Assembly (NCBI GenBank): GCA_017625095.1
Contig: JAGALQ010000019.1
Span: 45,303-109,302 of the forward strand
DNA: 64,000 nucleotides
Reading direction: 5' to 3'
DNA from: Clostridia bacterium
Lineage (GTDB): Bacteria > Bacillota > Clostridia > Oscillospirales > Acutalibacteraceae
Both the position numbers and the translations under genes were made by a program. Below, piece after piece: positions 1 through 7,884 of this stretch (position 1 is its first letter; the number at the start of each line of letters is the position of its first letter). Under the pieces are notes generated by a model. The model ran no database searches. It saw only the letters and a list, made by a program, of their open reading frames with translations, and was not told the origin of the DNA.

Positions 1-1
1 T

Positions 2-2524
2 CAGTCAAATGAACTCAAAAATACATACGGAGCAAGCGTATACAGCATAGGTGTAATGAGTAACGATGACATAAATCAGCAGAATGTAGGCAGATTTATG
101 GAGTATGTTTCATCAAATTACGGTAACGCTCAGAATGTAAATAAAAAGTATACCGCTGTCAGCGATAAGTACTATATGCACGTCAATAATACAAATGCGC
201 TTAACGATATATTTACCGGAATCGTAACGGAGAATATTACCAGAACTACAGATTTCGATAATATTACAATAATCGATACCGTATCCGAGTATTTCACTCT
301 TACCTCACAGCAGGAAAAGGCTTTGAGAATCAACCTGATCGAAACATTCGGCATAAGAAATTCGGACATTGTTGTTGATCGCCAATCAGACGGAACAACC
401 GCAATTACAGTTAAAAATCTCTCACCTGTTGATAATGGAGAGAAGTTTGTTATAGATTTCAGCTTTGAAGTTTCGGCCAACCAAAAAGCCGCAAACGCTG
501 GCGTTTATCCGACAAATACTTCCGATTCTGGTATTCTGATTGACGGTGCAGAAAACTATGAATGTGTATTCACTGTTCCGAATATCACAGTGCCTGCAGA
601 CCGTAAAACCGCCGTATTCAGAATCAACGGCGAGATTTATGAAATCAGCACATGCTTCTCAAACAATATAACGGCTCCCAAAACAGATTTCATCGGTGAT
701 TATCAGTTTACCGGTTGGGATCTTAAAGCTGATGACCTTTCAGACGGATATGCAGAATATGATTCAACCTATGTAACTCAGTCTTATGTTGTAATCTGGA
801 ACATTGACGGTGAGAAGAAAACTGTTGAATATGAACCGGGTCAGGTTATTGACGAGCCTGTTGTTTTTCCTGACGGCAACGGAAATGCATTCAGAAGATG
901 GAACGGAAAAGTGCCGCTTACAATGCCTGCTGAAAGTATAGAATTTACTGCTGTTTACGGTGACCACGAGCACATTTATGTAACGGAAACTGTTACACAG
1001 GTAACATGCACATCAGACGGAGTACTCAGGCATACCTGCAGCATTTGCGGTGACAGTTACAGTGAAACCGTAAAGTGCATAGGTGAACACAGCTGGCAGG
1101 CTATTGCGGGTTCATCCGGAAATGAAACATCATACGAAACCTTTGAGTGTGAGTATTGCGGTGAGCATAACGGATATTCTCTTGAGTATACCGAAAAAGA
1201 AAACAACGGAAACGCATACGGACACGTCAATAAGAAACAAAAGGTTAATGAGTTCAATTATGTTGACGGTGACGGCAATAAGGCTCAGCCTGACGGCGAC
1301 ATTAATATAACATCAACGGTTTATGACGATTTTGCCGATGCGGAAGATGTTTATGTTTACCGTGTTAATGAGAACGGCGAAAATGTACTGTGTGATTCGG
1401 AATATGAAAACGGAGTAGTTTCTTTTGAAACCAATCATTTTAGTACATACATTTTTGTTCCGATATATAAATGTACAACTACGGGCAATCACACAGATTC
1501 TGAATCGGATAATTACTGTGATGTTTGCGGTTCTCAGATTGAAAAAGAGGTTACAGTTAACTGGTATGTTGACGGAAAAACCGTAAAAGCAGACACATAC
1601 CGTAAGGGTGACTTAATAAACGCACCTGAGAATCCGACAAAAGACGGAGCTGATTTCGTTGGCTGGAATCCGGATGTTCCGACTTATGCTGAAGATGATG
1701 ACCTCAACTTTGTTGCGATGTGGAACGTTGCAGAGCATGAGCACAGCAGCGTTATAATAGGAGCGTATGATCCTACTTATACACAGCCCGGATATACAGG
1801 CGATGAATACTGTTCTATATGCGGCGAATTACTTAAATCGGGTGAAAAGGTTTCGGCAACTGTAGTTTATGCTAACGGAAACACCGTGATAGATTCGGAA
1901 AGCAACACAATTTACGGCTTGTCAGCAGGCGTTAACTCGATTGACGGACATCTGACAGTTGCTGATGATAAGTACTCAATCAGCTGTCAGTCGGTTGAAT
2001 CCGGTCTGGGAACAGGTTCAAAGGTTGTTGTCAACAACGGTGAAGCTGTTATTGCTAAATATACTGTCATCATCTTCGGTGATATAGACGGTAACGGTTG
2101 GTACGATGCAAACGATGCATTTATAGTCAATATGATTGCGAGCGGTCTTATTTCAGCTGACAGACTCAGTGCCGCACAGTTCAGAGCGGCAGACTGTAAC
2201 CACGACGGTGATGTTGACGATGCTGACTTTTATCTGCTCAATCAGGCAAGTCTTATGATTGAAGACATCGACCAGTCTGCAACTCAGGCAGAACTTGCAA
2301 CAAACGCAATGTATATCAGCTATTGCTCACTGATTGATCAGACAGCAGGAGAGGAGACAAACCTTGTTCCCGAGCCTGAAAATAATGAAGCACCGTCAGA
2401 CAATACGGCAGACGTAGAGCAAAGCGAATCTGCAGATACAACTGATTTTGAAGCAATCTTTATAAAGATTATTGATTTCTTCAAAAAGATTTTCACTTTT
2501 CTGTTCTCGTTCATAATCAAATAA
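2..2524 (+). CDS. Large surface protein, 3' part (vWA end, InlB-like repeats, dockerin-like module)
   Basis: The frame is open from base 2, and the first residues (KNTYGASVYSIGV) look like the last strand of a von Willebrand A domain, so the gene begins outside the window and the ATG at 56 is probably internal. After the vWA end come Ig-like segments, an InlB/Listeria-Bacteroides-type repeat (about 788-960), a Cys-rich CxxC module (about 965-1220), a second InlB-like repeat (about 1551-1730) and two Ca-binding loops typical of dockerin type I (GDIDGNGWYDANDA; DCNHDGDVDDADF; about 2087-2265). The C-terminus is a Lys/Phe/Ile-rich hydrophobic tail (IIDFFKKIFTFLFSFIIK) with no LPXTG motif. The role is inferred to be cell-surface adhesion or a cellulosome-like attachment. 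The ligand cannot be told. Confidence 0.8.
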   Translation, partial: QSNELKNTYGASVYSIGVMSNDDINQQNVGRFMEYVSSNYGNAQNVNKKYTAVSDKYYMHVNNTNALNDIFTGIVTENITRTTDFDNITIIDTVSEYFTLTSQQEKALRINLIETFGIRNSDIVVDRQSDGTTAITVKNLSPVDNGEKFVIDFSFEVSANQKAANAGVYPTNTSDSGILIDGAENYECVFTVPNITVPADRKTAVFRINGEIYEISTCFSNNITAPKTDFIGDYQFTGWDLKADDLSDGYAEYDSTYVTQSYVVIWNIDGEKKTVEYEPGQVIDEPVVFPDGNGNAFRRWNGKVPLTMPAESIEFTAVYGDHEHIYVTETVTQVTCTSDGVLRHTCSICGDSYSETVKCIGEHSWQAIAGSSGNETSYETFECEYCGEHNGYSLEYTEKENNGNAYGHVNKKQKVNEFNYVDGDGNKAQPDGDINITSTVYDDFADAEDVYVYRVNENGENVLCDSEYENGVVSFETNHFSTYIFVPIYKCTTTGNHTDSESDNYCDVCGSQIEKEVTVNWYVDGKTVKADTYRKGDLINAPENPTKDGADFVGWNPDVPTYAEDDDLNFVAMWNVAEHEHSSVIIGAYDPTYTQPGYTGDEYCSICGELLKSGEKVSATVVYANGNTVIDSESNTIYGLSAGVNSIDGHLTVADDKYSISCQSVESGLGTGSKVVVNNGEAVIAKYTVIIFGDIDGNGWYDANDAFIVNMIASGLISADRLSAAQFRAADCNHDGDVDDADFYLLNQASLMIEDIDQSATQAELATNAMYISYCSLIDQTAGEETNLVPEPENNEAPSDNTADVEQSESADTTDFEAIFIKIIDFFKKIFTFLFSFIIK

Positions 2525-2575
2525 AAACAGCAGACAGTATCAATTGTTGATGCTGTCTGCTGTTTGGCTTTTATA
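2525..2575. terminator. Bidirectional terminator
   Basis: Arms 2525-2537 and 2553-2565 (AAACAGCAGACAG / CTGTCTGCTGTTT) pair perfectly, and the pairing continues inward almost to the loop. The stem sits between the convergent surface protein gene and the oxidoreductase gene. The A-run at one side and T-rich tail at the other suit termination in both directions. Confidence 0.85.
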
Positions 2576-2582
2576 CAGTTAT

Positions 2583-3776
2583 TCAGATATCGAATTTATC
2601 TGCGTCGTACTTAGTGCAGGGATAGTTGGCAACGCCGTTTTCATCGGGGAAGGGGGAAAGATTGTCGTTTTCATAAAGCTTTCTCTCTTCTTCGTTTGAG
2701 AAATCGGGGATTTTGTATTCTGCGCCGTTGTGAAGGCTGCTTCTCCAGCCGAGGATTGCAACCGCTGACATAGCGCATGAGCGGTAGGCATTGAAATAGG
2801 GCTGTCTGCCTTCAAGGATGCAGCTGAGGAATTCGTGTGCAACATAGTAGTCGCCGCCCGAATGTCCGCACTGGCTTGCTTTGTCCTTATCAAAGGGGAA
2901 ACCGACGGTTGAGACCTTTTCGGGTTCAACGCCTTCGGGTACTTCCCAATCGTTATATACAATGCGGATTTTGCCGCCGTCGCCTCTGACTGTTTCTGCG
3001 CTGCCCTTTGCGCAGGCAAATCTGTACCAGTTGCCGTGACCGCCGAATTTTGCCCAGCCTGTTATTCTTGCAACAGCGCCGCGGCTCATTGTGCAAAGCA
3101 TAATTGATGCAACGTCTTTAATGGGCTCACCCTCGCGCTCCTGACGCATACCGTCGGTGTAGATGCTTCTTGCATTAACCGAAACGGGGATGTCGTTTGT
3201 AACTCTCATAAGGGGAGCAAATGAATGGCTCAGGTAGAAGCCTGAAGGCATAAGTGCGCGCCAATGAGTTGTTGTGGGTGTGTAATGAACGTATTCCTCG
3301 TGGCTCATGGGATGAACATATTCACCCTCACAGTAGAGAGCTTCGCCGAGGGTGCCGCTCTGATAAATTTCGGTAAGCTTGCTTATAACGGCAAAGTAAG
3401 CGTAGTTTTCGGCAAGCATATAGATGGCACCGCTTTTTTCGGATGCACGGCAGATTGCAACACATTCTGCCATTGTGACTGCAGGCATTGTTTCGCTGAG
3501 AACGTGAATGCCTTTTTCAAGTGCCTTTACGGCATATTTTGCGTGCTGATGGAAAAAGTTTGTGAGAACAACAGCATCAAGTCCGCTGTCGATAAATTCA
3601 TCAAAATCCTTGAAATATTTTGTTTCTTCGCAGCAGAATTTTGAGATGCGTTCGTATGTGCTTTCGTCATAGTCACATACTGCGCTTATGTACGCCTTTT
3701 CGGTAAGGGTCAGGCCCTGTGCTATACCGCAGCCTCTTCTTGCACCGAAAACACCGATTCTTAATTTTTTATCCAT
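2583..3776 (-). CDS. Gfo/Idh/MocA-family oxidoreductase
   Basis: This is a 397-residue NAD(P)-dependent oxidoreductase of the Gfo/Idh/MocA type, which usually acts on sugars, inositols or sugar acids in the cytoplasm. The N-terminal Rossmann strand reads LRIGVFGARRGCGIA, followed by DAVVLTNFFHQHAKYAVKAL and LSETMPAVTM, the equivalent of the EKP loop with Lys absent. The start is taken as the ATG at 3776 because AAGGAGG precedes it by 7 bases; the reading frame extends further upstream without a ribosome site. The substrate is unknown. A second, only distantly similar member lies at 38573-39643. The lost catalytic Lys of the EKP motif (ETMP here) may mean a non-redox or altered function, but that is inference. 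Confidence 0.85.
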   Translation of the reverse strand: MDKKLRIGVFGARRGCGIAQGLTLTEKAYISAVCDYDESTYERISKFCCEETKYFKDFDEFIDSGLDAVVLTNFFHQHAKYAVKALEKGIHVLSETMPAVTMAECVAICRASEKSGAIYMLAENYAYFAVISKLTEIYQSGTLGEALYCEGEYVHPMSHEEYVHYTPTTTHWRALMPSGFYLSHSFAPLMRVTNDIPVSVNARSIYTDGMRQEREGEPIKDVASIMLCTMSRGAVARITGWAKFGGHGNWYRFACAKGSAETVRGDGGKIRIVYNDWEVPEGVEPEKVSTVGFPFDKDKASQCGHSGGDYYVAHEFLSCILEGRQPYFNAYRSCAMSAVAILGWRSSLHNGAEYKIPDFSNEEERKLYENDNLSPFPDENGVANYPCTKYDADKFDI

Positions 3777-3947
3777 AGTTATGCCTCCTTTTAGGTCTTG
3801 TTTGATTTTAGCACTTTGACACCGTGAAATCAATACGAAAACAGAAGATTAATTATAAGTTGTCGGATTATTTCCGGTGAGCTTTTACTCAGGCTTGAGT
3901 ATGGTTGTAAACGGATATAAAATAAACGGAATAATCGGTTTGTTATC

Positions 3948-3977
3948 TTGAAAATATTTATACAGATGTGTTAGAAT
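3948..3977 (+). promoter_or_regulatory. Possible sigma-A promoter for the DUF1349 gene
   Basis: TTGAAA (3948-3953) and TAGAAT (3972-3977) are 18 bases apart, 47 bases upstream of the DUF1349 start. The rest of the 3777-4023 spacer is AT-rich and shows no other clear signal. Confidence 0.5.
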
Positions 3978-4023
3978 AGACCCAAAATATACCGCTTGAA
4001 TTTATTAGGGGAGGTAAAACACA

Positions 4024-4632
4024 ATGAATCTTGATATAAACCATATGCAGTGGACAAGAGAGCCTGCAAGCTGCAAAATTGATGACGGCAGAATTGAAGT
4101 TGTAACTGCGCCCAATACGGATTTGTGGCAGAGGACATACTACCATTTCAGAAACGACAATGCACCTGTTTTTCAGACAGAGACAGAGGAAAAATACTTC
4201 TCATTTGTTGTCAGAACAGACTTTGACAGCAAACACAGGTTTGACCAGTGCGGAGTTGTGATGTATCTTGACAGCGATAACTGGCTCAAGGCATCCATCG
4301 AATATGAGAATGAAGAGTTTCAGCATCTCGGCTCTGTTGTCACAAACAACGGCTATTCCGACTGGGCGACTACTCAGCTTGATGCTTCGGTTAAATCAAT
4401 GTGGTACAGGTTCAGTCGCAGAGAAGACGATTACTGTGTTGAATGCTCCGAAGACGGTGAGGTTTTTAAGCAGATGCGCGTGTGCCATATGTTCAACGGC
4501 GCAGGAAAAATCCGCTTCGGTATTTATGCCTGCAGCCCCGAAAATTCATCGTTTAAAGCAACTTTCACCAATCTGCAGGTTACTGAGTGCAAATGGTTGG
4601 CTCACGACGGACAGCAGCCCGATGAGGACTGA
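4024..4632 (+). CDS. DUF1349 concanavalin-like protein
   Basis: The 202-residue protein resembles the DUF1349 family, a beta-sandwich fold related to concanavalin-like lectins and to the extra domain of some GH43 xylosidases. Recognisable pieces are FSFVVRTDF, DQCGVVMYLDSDNWLKASIE, WYRFSRREDDYCVECS and IRFGIYACSP. There is no signal peptide, so it is probably cytoplasmic. The ribosome site AGGGGAGG lies about 9 bases before the ATG. It is transcribed alone, convergent with the operon that follows. A carbohydrate-related role is likely from the fold, but no substrate or catalytic residues can be named. Confidence 0.8.
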   Translation: MNLDINHMQWTREPASCKIDDGRIEVVTAPNTDLWQRTYYHFRNDNAPVFQTETEEKYFSFVVRTDFDSKHRFDQCGVVMYLDSDNWLKASIEYENEEFQHLGSVVTNNGYSDWATTQLDASVKSMWYRFSRREDDYCVECSEDGEVFKQMRVCHMFNGAGKIRFGIYACSPENSSFKATFTNLQVTECKWLAHDGQQPDED

Positions 4633-4660
4633 TTTAACGGTTAAGAAAAACAAATATAAA

Positions 4661-4702
4661 AACAACCGCTTTGCCTTTGCTGAAGGTAAAGCGGTTGTTA
4701 TA
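4661..4702. terminator. Bidirectional terminator
   Basis: Arms 4661-4677 and 4683-4699 (AACAACCGCTTTGCCTT / AAGGTAAAGCGGTTGTT, one wobble) form a stem with a 5-base loop between two convergent genes. Flanking A and T runs suit termination on both strands. Confidence 0.85.
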
Positions 4703-5386
4703 TTATCTGTCAGCTTTGTTGAAGTGAAGCTCTTTCATTCCCTCGACCTCGTCGCAGATTGCTTTGAGGTTGCAGGTGTCACAGTCAAAATTAACGCTGT
4801 TCATAATGTGGTTGAGCGTTTCGGTTATTGCGTAATTCTTTTCGGCAATTCTCTCGGCTTCGTTGTAGTCTGCTTCTTTTGCCGTTATAAATATAACCTT
4901 AACACCTTTGACAGCAGGGATTTCCTTATACTTTTCAATCAGCAGTGAGCCGATTTTTTTGAAATCAGCACCGTCGTTCAACGCTTGCTTTGAAACACGC
5001 ACAGCCTCTTTGTGTGAGCGTGAGGTGCTGCGCATCATATAGCCGTCGGGGAAACAGTGGTATTTGACATAGTCAATCTTTTTTATAAGGGAATATGCTT
5101 TCTGCTCGTCGTCACTGTCCTCAATCTGCACAAGTGTGATGCGTGCAAATCTGCGGCTGTCTTTTATTTCTCCGAGATCATCACCGACAACAACAATTGA
5201 GTCGCAAACATCGTCGGAAGTGACAAGGTTAAAGCCGACACCCTCAAGCTCGTATGCGGTATCGCGCCGCATTATCACCTGTGCCTGCTGTGCATCTTGC
5301 CACGGCTTGCATAACTCAAATTCCTTTTTCGGAAAAGCAGAAATTAACTTTTCGGTTTTAAGAATCAACGGATCGAAGAATTTCAT
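4703..5386 (-). CDS. Stand-alone acetyl-CoA synthase-like (AcsB/CdhC middle region) protein
   Basis: The 227-residue protein looks like an isolated internal piece of the CO dehydrogenase/acetyl-CoA synthase beta subunit, a protein of about 700 residues in acetogens. From memory, AcsB carries closely similar strings to FDPLI, CKPWQDAQQAQVIMRRDTAYEL, GYMMRSTSRSHKEAVRVSK, the GSLLIEKYKE stretch and the Cys motif DCDTC-N5-C (Cys202, Cys205, Cys211). The carboxy domain with the nickel A-cluster Gly-Cys motif is absent. Its ATG overlaps the stop of the preceding 51-residue gene by one base (TGATG), so translation is probably coupled. It is the last gene of an operon with a CooC-like nickel ATPase. 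An actual acetyl-CoA synthase activity is unlikely; a scaffold, corrinoid-protein-docking or CoA-binding role is possible. Family assignment is fairly sure, function is not. Confidence 0.72.
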   Translation of the reverse strand: MKFFDPLILKTEKLISAFPKKEFELCKPWQDAQQAQVIMRRDTAYELEGVGFNLVTSDDVCDSIVVVGDDLGEIKDSRRFARITLVQIEDSDDEQKAYSLIKKIDYVKYHCFPDGYMMRSTSRSHKEAVRVSKQALNDGADFKKIGSLLIEKYKEIPAVKGVKVIFITAKEADYNEAERIAEKNYAITETLNHIMNSVNFDCDTCNLKAICDEVEGMKELHFNKADR

Positions 5387-5541
5387 CAGAGCTTTTTATC
5401 CCTCTTCATTGTGTCATAGTGCTTGCCGAGCAGGTCATAAACCTTGCGGATAAGCTTCATATCGAGATTGAAAAAATAGATTGCGAACGTAATAACAAAA
5501 AGTGCAAGGATAACACCGAGAATTATCAGAATAATTTCCAT
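5386..5541 (-). CDS. 51-residue single-pass membrane protein
   Basis: This short gene was placed from context. It fills the gap between the activase stop (5543) and the ATG of the acetyl-CoA-synthase-like gene, which its stop overlaps. The peptide has one strongly hydrophobic helix (EIILIILGVILALFVITFAI) followed by a basic, soluble tail ending KRDKKL. The longer in-frame start at 5625 would run back into the activase gene, so the ATG at 5541 is preferred. Perfect packing inside a six-gene operon argues that it is real. It could tether the otherwise soluble complex to the membrane. No family is recognised. Confidence 0.6.
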   Translation of the reverse strand: MEIILIILGVILALFVITFAIYFFNLDMKLIRKVYDLLGKHYDTMKRDKKL

Positions 5542-5542
5542 A

Positions 5543-6337
5543 TTACTTATCCAGTCCCTTCTGTCGTGCATATTCTGCCGCACCGAGTGCGCCCATAAGC
5601 TGCGGGTCTGTAGCAAGCTCGACAACCTTTATTTTGAGCACCTTTTCGATTGCTTTTTTCAGTCCGTCATTTTTTGCACATCCGCCTGTGAGTGTTATGC
5701 TGTCGGTTGCACCTGCTTTTTTAGCCATAACAAAGCATCTCTTTGCAACGGCAAGCTGAATACCTGCCGCGATTTCATCCATCGGCTTGCCCTCACCGAC
5801 AAGTGAGATAACCTCGCTCTCAGCAAAAACAGTGCACTGTGCAGTGATCGGAATTGTGTTTTTAGCTTCAAGTGAAAGCTTCGAAAACTCGGGCAGAGTC
5901 ATTTCAAATGCGTTTGCCATAGCTTCGTAAAATCTGCCTGTGCCGGCGGCACATTTGTCGTTCATAGCAAAGTTTTTGACTGTGCCGTCTGTGTCGATTG
6001 AAATGCCCTTTACGTCCTGACCGCCGATGTCAATAATAGCCTTGACTTCGGGGTTTGTAACGTGAACACCCATTGCGTGACAGCTGATTTCAGAAATGTT
6101 TTCATCGGCAAAGGGAACCTTGTTTCTGCCGTAGCCGGTACCGATGAGGTATGTAAGCTCCTCGGCTGAATTAAGTCCTTCTACCTGAGCAACAGCGTCG
6201 TTGAGTGCGATTTCAGCACTTGCAACGGGATTGATTTTGCTTCTGTTTGTGACGCTTGCAACAATTTTGCCTTTTTCATCAAGAATAACACATTTTGTGT
6301 ATGTTGAGCCGACGTCACATCCGCCGAAATATTTCAT
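5543..6337 (-). CDS. 2-hydroxyacyl-CoA dehydratase activase (HgdC/BcrA-type ATPase)
   Basis: The 264-residue protein belongs to the BadF/BadG/BcrA/BcrD ATPase family, whose members bind one [4Fe-4S] cluster between two subunits and use ATP hydrolysis to push an electron at very low potential into a partner dehydratase or reductase. The acetate/sugar-kinase fold motifs are visible: CDVGSTYTKCVIL, IGTGYGRN, IIDIGGQDVKG, and LTGGCAKNDGL near the end. The two cluster cysteines expected from HgdC are present in NDKCAAGTGRF (Cys129) and ITAQCTVFAESEV (Cys168). The length is that of HgdC. It lies 14 bases downstream of the dehydratase-like gene that it presumably activates. Confidence 0.92.
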   Translation of the reverse strand: MKYFGGCDVGSTYTKCVILDEKGKIVASVTNRSKINPVASAEIALNDAVAQVEGLNSAEELTYLIGTGYGRNKVPFADENISEISCHAMGVHVTNPEVKAIIDIGGQDVKGISIDTDGTVKNFAMNDKCAAGTGRFYEAMANAFEMTLPEFSKLSLEAKNTIPITAQCTVFAESEVISLVGEGKPMDEIAAGIQLAVAKRCFVMAKKAGATDSITLTGGCAKNDGLKKAIEKVLKIKVVELATDPQLMGALGAAEYARQKGLDK

Positions 6338-6351
6338 AGTTTATTTCTCCT

Positions 6352-7884
6352 TTACCAAGCTAAATCGTCTTCGAAATCAACAAGTGAGGGGTCGAGCGGC
6401 TCCTCCTGAAGAACGGTCTGCATATATTTGTTGACCTGCTCGCGCATATCGCGTCTTGATATTGTTCTGGGGTCCATCAGGTCTTGTTTGACCCAGATAA
6501 AGTTGATGTTTCTCTCTCTTGCCTGGTCATCGAAGATGCCTGCAAGTCCGTCCATACCCTTGCACGAAATCTGATCATACATAATAACCGTATCGGCACC
6601 GTATTCTTCAACAATTCTCCACAGCTCGTCAACAACGTTTCTGTAGCCGCCCTTTGTGTGCTTACGCATAATTGAACGCTGATATGTTTTGGCAACGTCT
6701 TTAAGTGCCTGTTCTTTGTCGGAAGTATCGTACTTGATATAGGAAATCATTGTTTCCATATCCATAACAACGTTCATACCCCAGCAGTTTTCGAGCCAGT
6801 TTGCAAAGCTTGTATAGTAGTTGGCAGGACAGCTCCATACAACCGCACGGTGGCGCATTTCTTTTGAAACCGCTTCTTTGTTTTCATAGCCCTTGAGCAT
6901 AAGCTTGTTGACTTTTTTGTCAACTTTGAGGAATCGCTTGTCTGCACCGCCCGAAAGGTTGAAATAGTAGATTCTGTAAAGCCAGAATGCGGCACCCGTC
7001 ATCTGCGGATATTTTGTTTTGTTTATATCCCACTTTTCAAGCTCATATTCAAGCTGTTTGTTTGATGTTTCAAGTGCTTTGAAAAATACGTCCCAGTCAA
7101 ACTTTTCGCCTGTGTGTTCTTCAATAAACTTTATAAGCTCCTTGACCTCTTCAACCGCGTATTCCTGAACATCCTCATCATTATAACGAAGCGGAATGTT
7201 GAACAGATGAACGGGCAGATTAAGCCTTCTGTCAAGGAAGGTTGAGTTCATAACAGAGCCGTCACACGGCATATTTGTAGCCACCATACAGCAGCCCATC
7301 TTCGGGTAATCGTCATCAATCGCAACGCCTGCCTCAGCAGAGGGAAGGGGACATACGTCGGCAGGTACACCGAAGCTTTCCGTAACCTCGAGATAGGGCG
7401 GAGTTATCTGCTGGTCAACCATTGAGGTGAGGAAAATCGGAATTGTCTGCAGCGGAACAACCTTGAGATTCGGGAAACCTGAGAAAATCTCATTCGGAAT
7501 GATTTCGTCTGTAAGAACGATTTTCTTTGAAAGCTTGTTTTTGGGGTTGATTTTCTCATCCGCAACAAAGGATGTGTTGATAAGTCCCGTTGCGTGCTTG
7601 ACTATCATATTGAAATGCAGGTGAACAATGCGAAGGTGTGTGCCGCGAAGACCTGCGGTGTGTCTGTCGATAAAAGAAGGTGTTGAAAGGTAGGAAGCCA
7701 TCCAACGGTATTTCCATAAACCTCTGACAGTTGAGATTGGTGCCTTGAGCACCATAACTATCATATCTTTCCACGTTACAAGCCAGCGGTAATAGTCATA
7801 CATCGTGTCTTTGAAACCGCGCCATTCTCTGTGCTTAAGAACAGCTTTGCGGTCTTCTGAATAGAGCTTTCCGAGGTCAGCCAT
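6352..7884 (-). CDS. 2-hydroxyacyl-CoA dehydratase-like subunit, long form
   Basis: The 510-residue protein falls in the HgdB/FldB/double-cubane protein superfamily, whose members carry an Fe-S cluster that receives electrons from an HgdC-type activase. Candidate cluster cysteines are Cys178 (ADVCPLP), Cys198/199 (KMGCCM), Cys207 (MPCDGS), Cys352 (VVWSCPAN), Cys367 and Cys441 (QISCKGMDG). Compared with an HgdB subunit (about 380 residues) there is an N-terminal extension of over 100 residues rich in Trp, Tyr and basic residues. The ATG at 7884 is chosen because it overlaps the end of the upstream gene by 8 bases; the open frame beyond it lies inside that gene. The substrate is unknown. Confidence 0.82.
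   Translation of the reverse strand: MADLGKLYSEDRKAVLKHREWRGFKDTMYDYYRWLVTWKDMIVMVLKAPISTVRGLWKYRWMASYLSTPSFIDRHTAGLRGTHLRIVHLHFNMIVKHATGLINTSFVADEKINPKNKLSKKIVLTDEIIPNEIFSGFPNLKVVPLQTIPIFLTSMVDQQITPPYLEVTESFGVPADVCPLPSAEAGVAIDDDYPKMGCCMVATNMPCDGSVMNSTFLDRRLNLPVHLFNIPLRYNDEDVQEYAVEEVKELIKFIEEHTGEKFDWDVFFKALETSNKQLEYELEKWDINKTKYPQMTGAAFWLYRIYYFNLSGGADKRFLKVDKKVNKLMLKGYENKEAVSKEMRHRAVVWSCPANYYTSFANWLENCWGMNVVMDMETMISYIKYDTSDKEQALKDVAKTYQRSIMRKHTKGGYRNVVDELWRIVEEYGADTVIMYDQISCKGMDGLAGIFDDQARERNINFIWVKQDLMDPRTISRRDMREQVNKYMQTVLQEEPLDPSLVDFEDDLAW

Noticed and set aside
5386-5625. 79-codon version of the small membrane gene with a start at 5625
   Set aside because: Its first 28 codons lie in another frame of the activase gene and add no sensible sequence; the ATG at 5541 fits the operon spacing.
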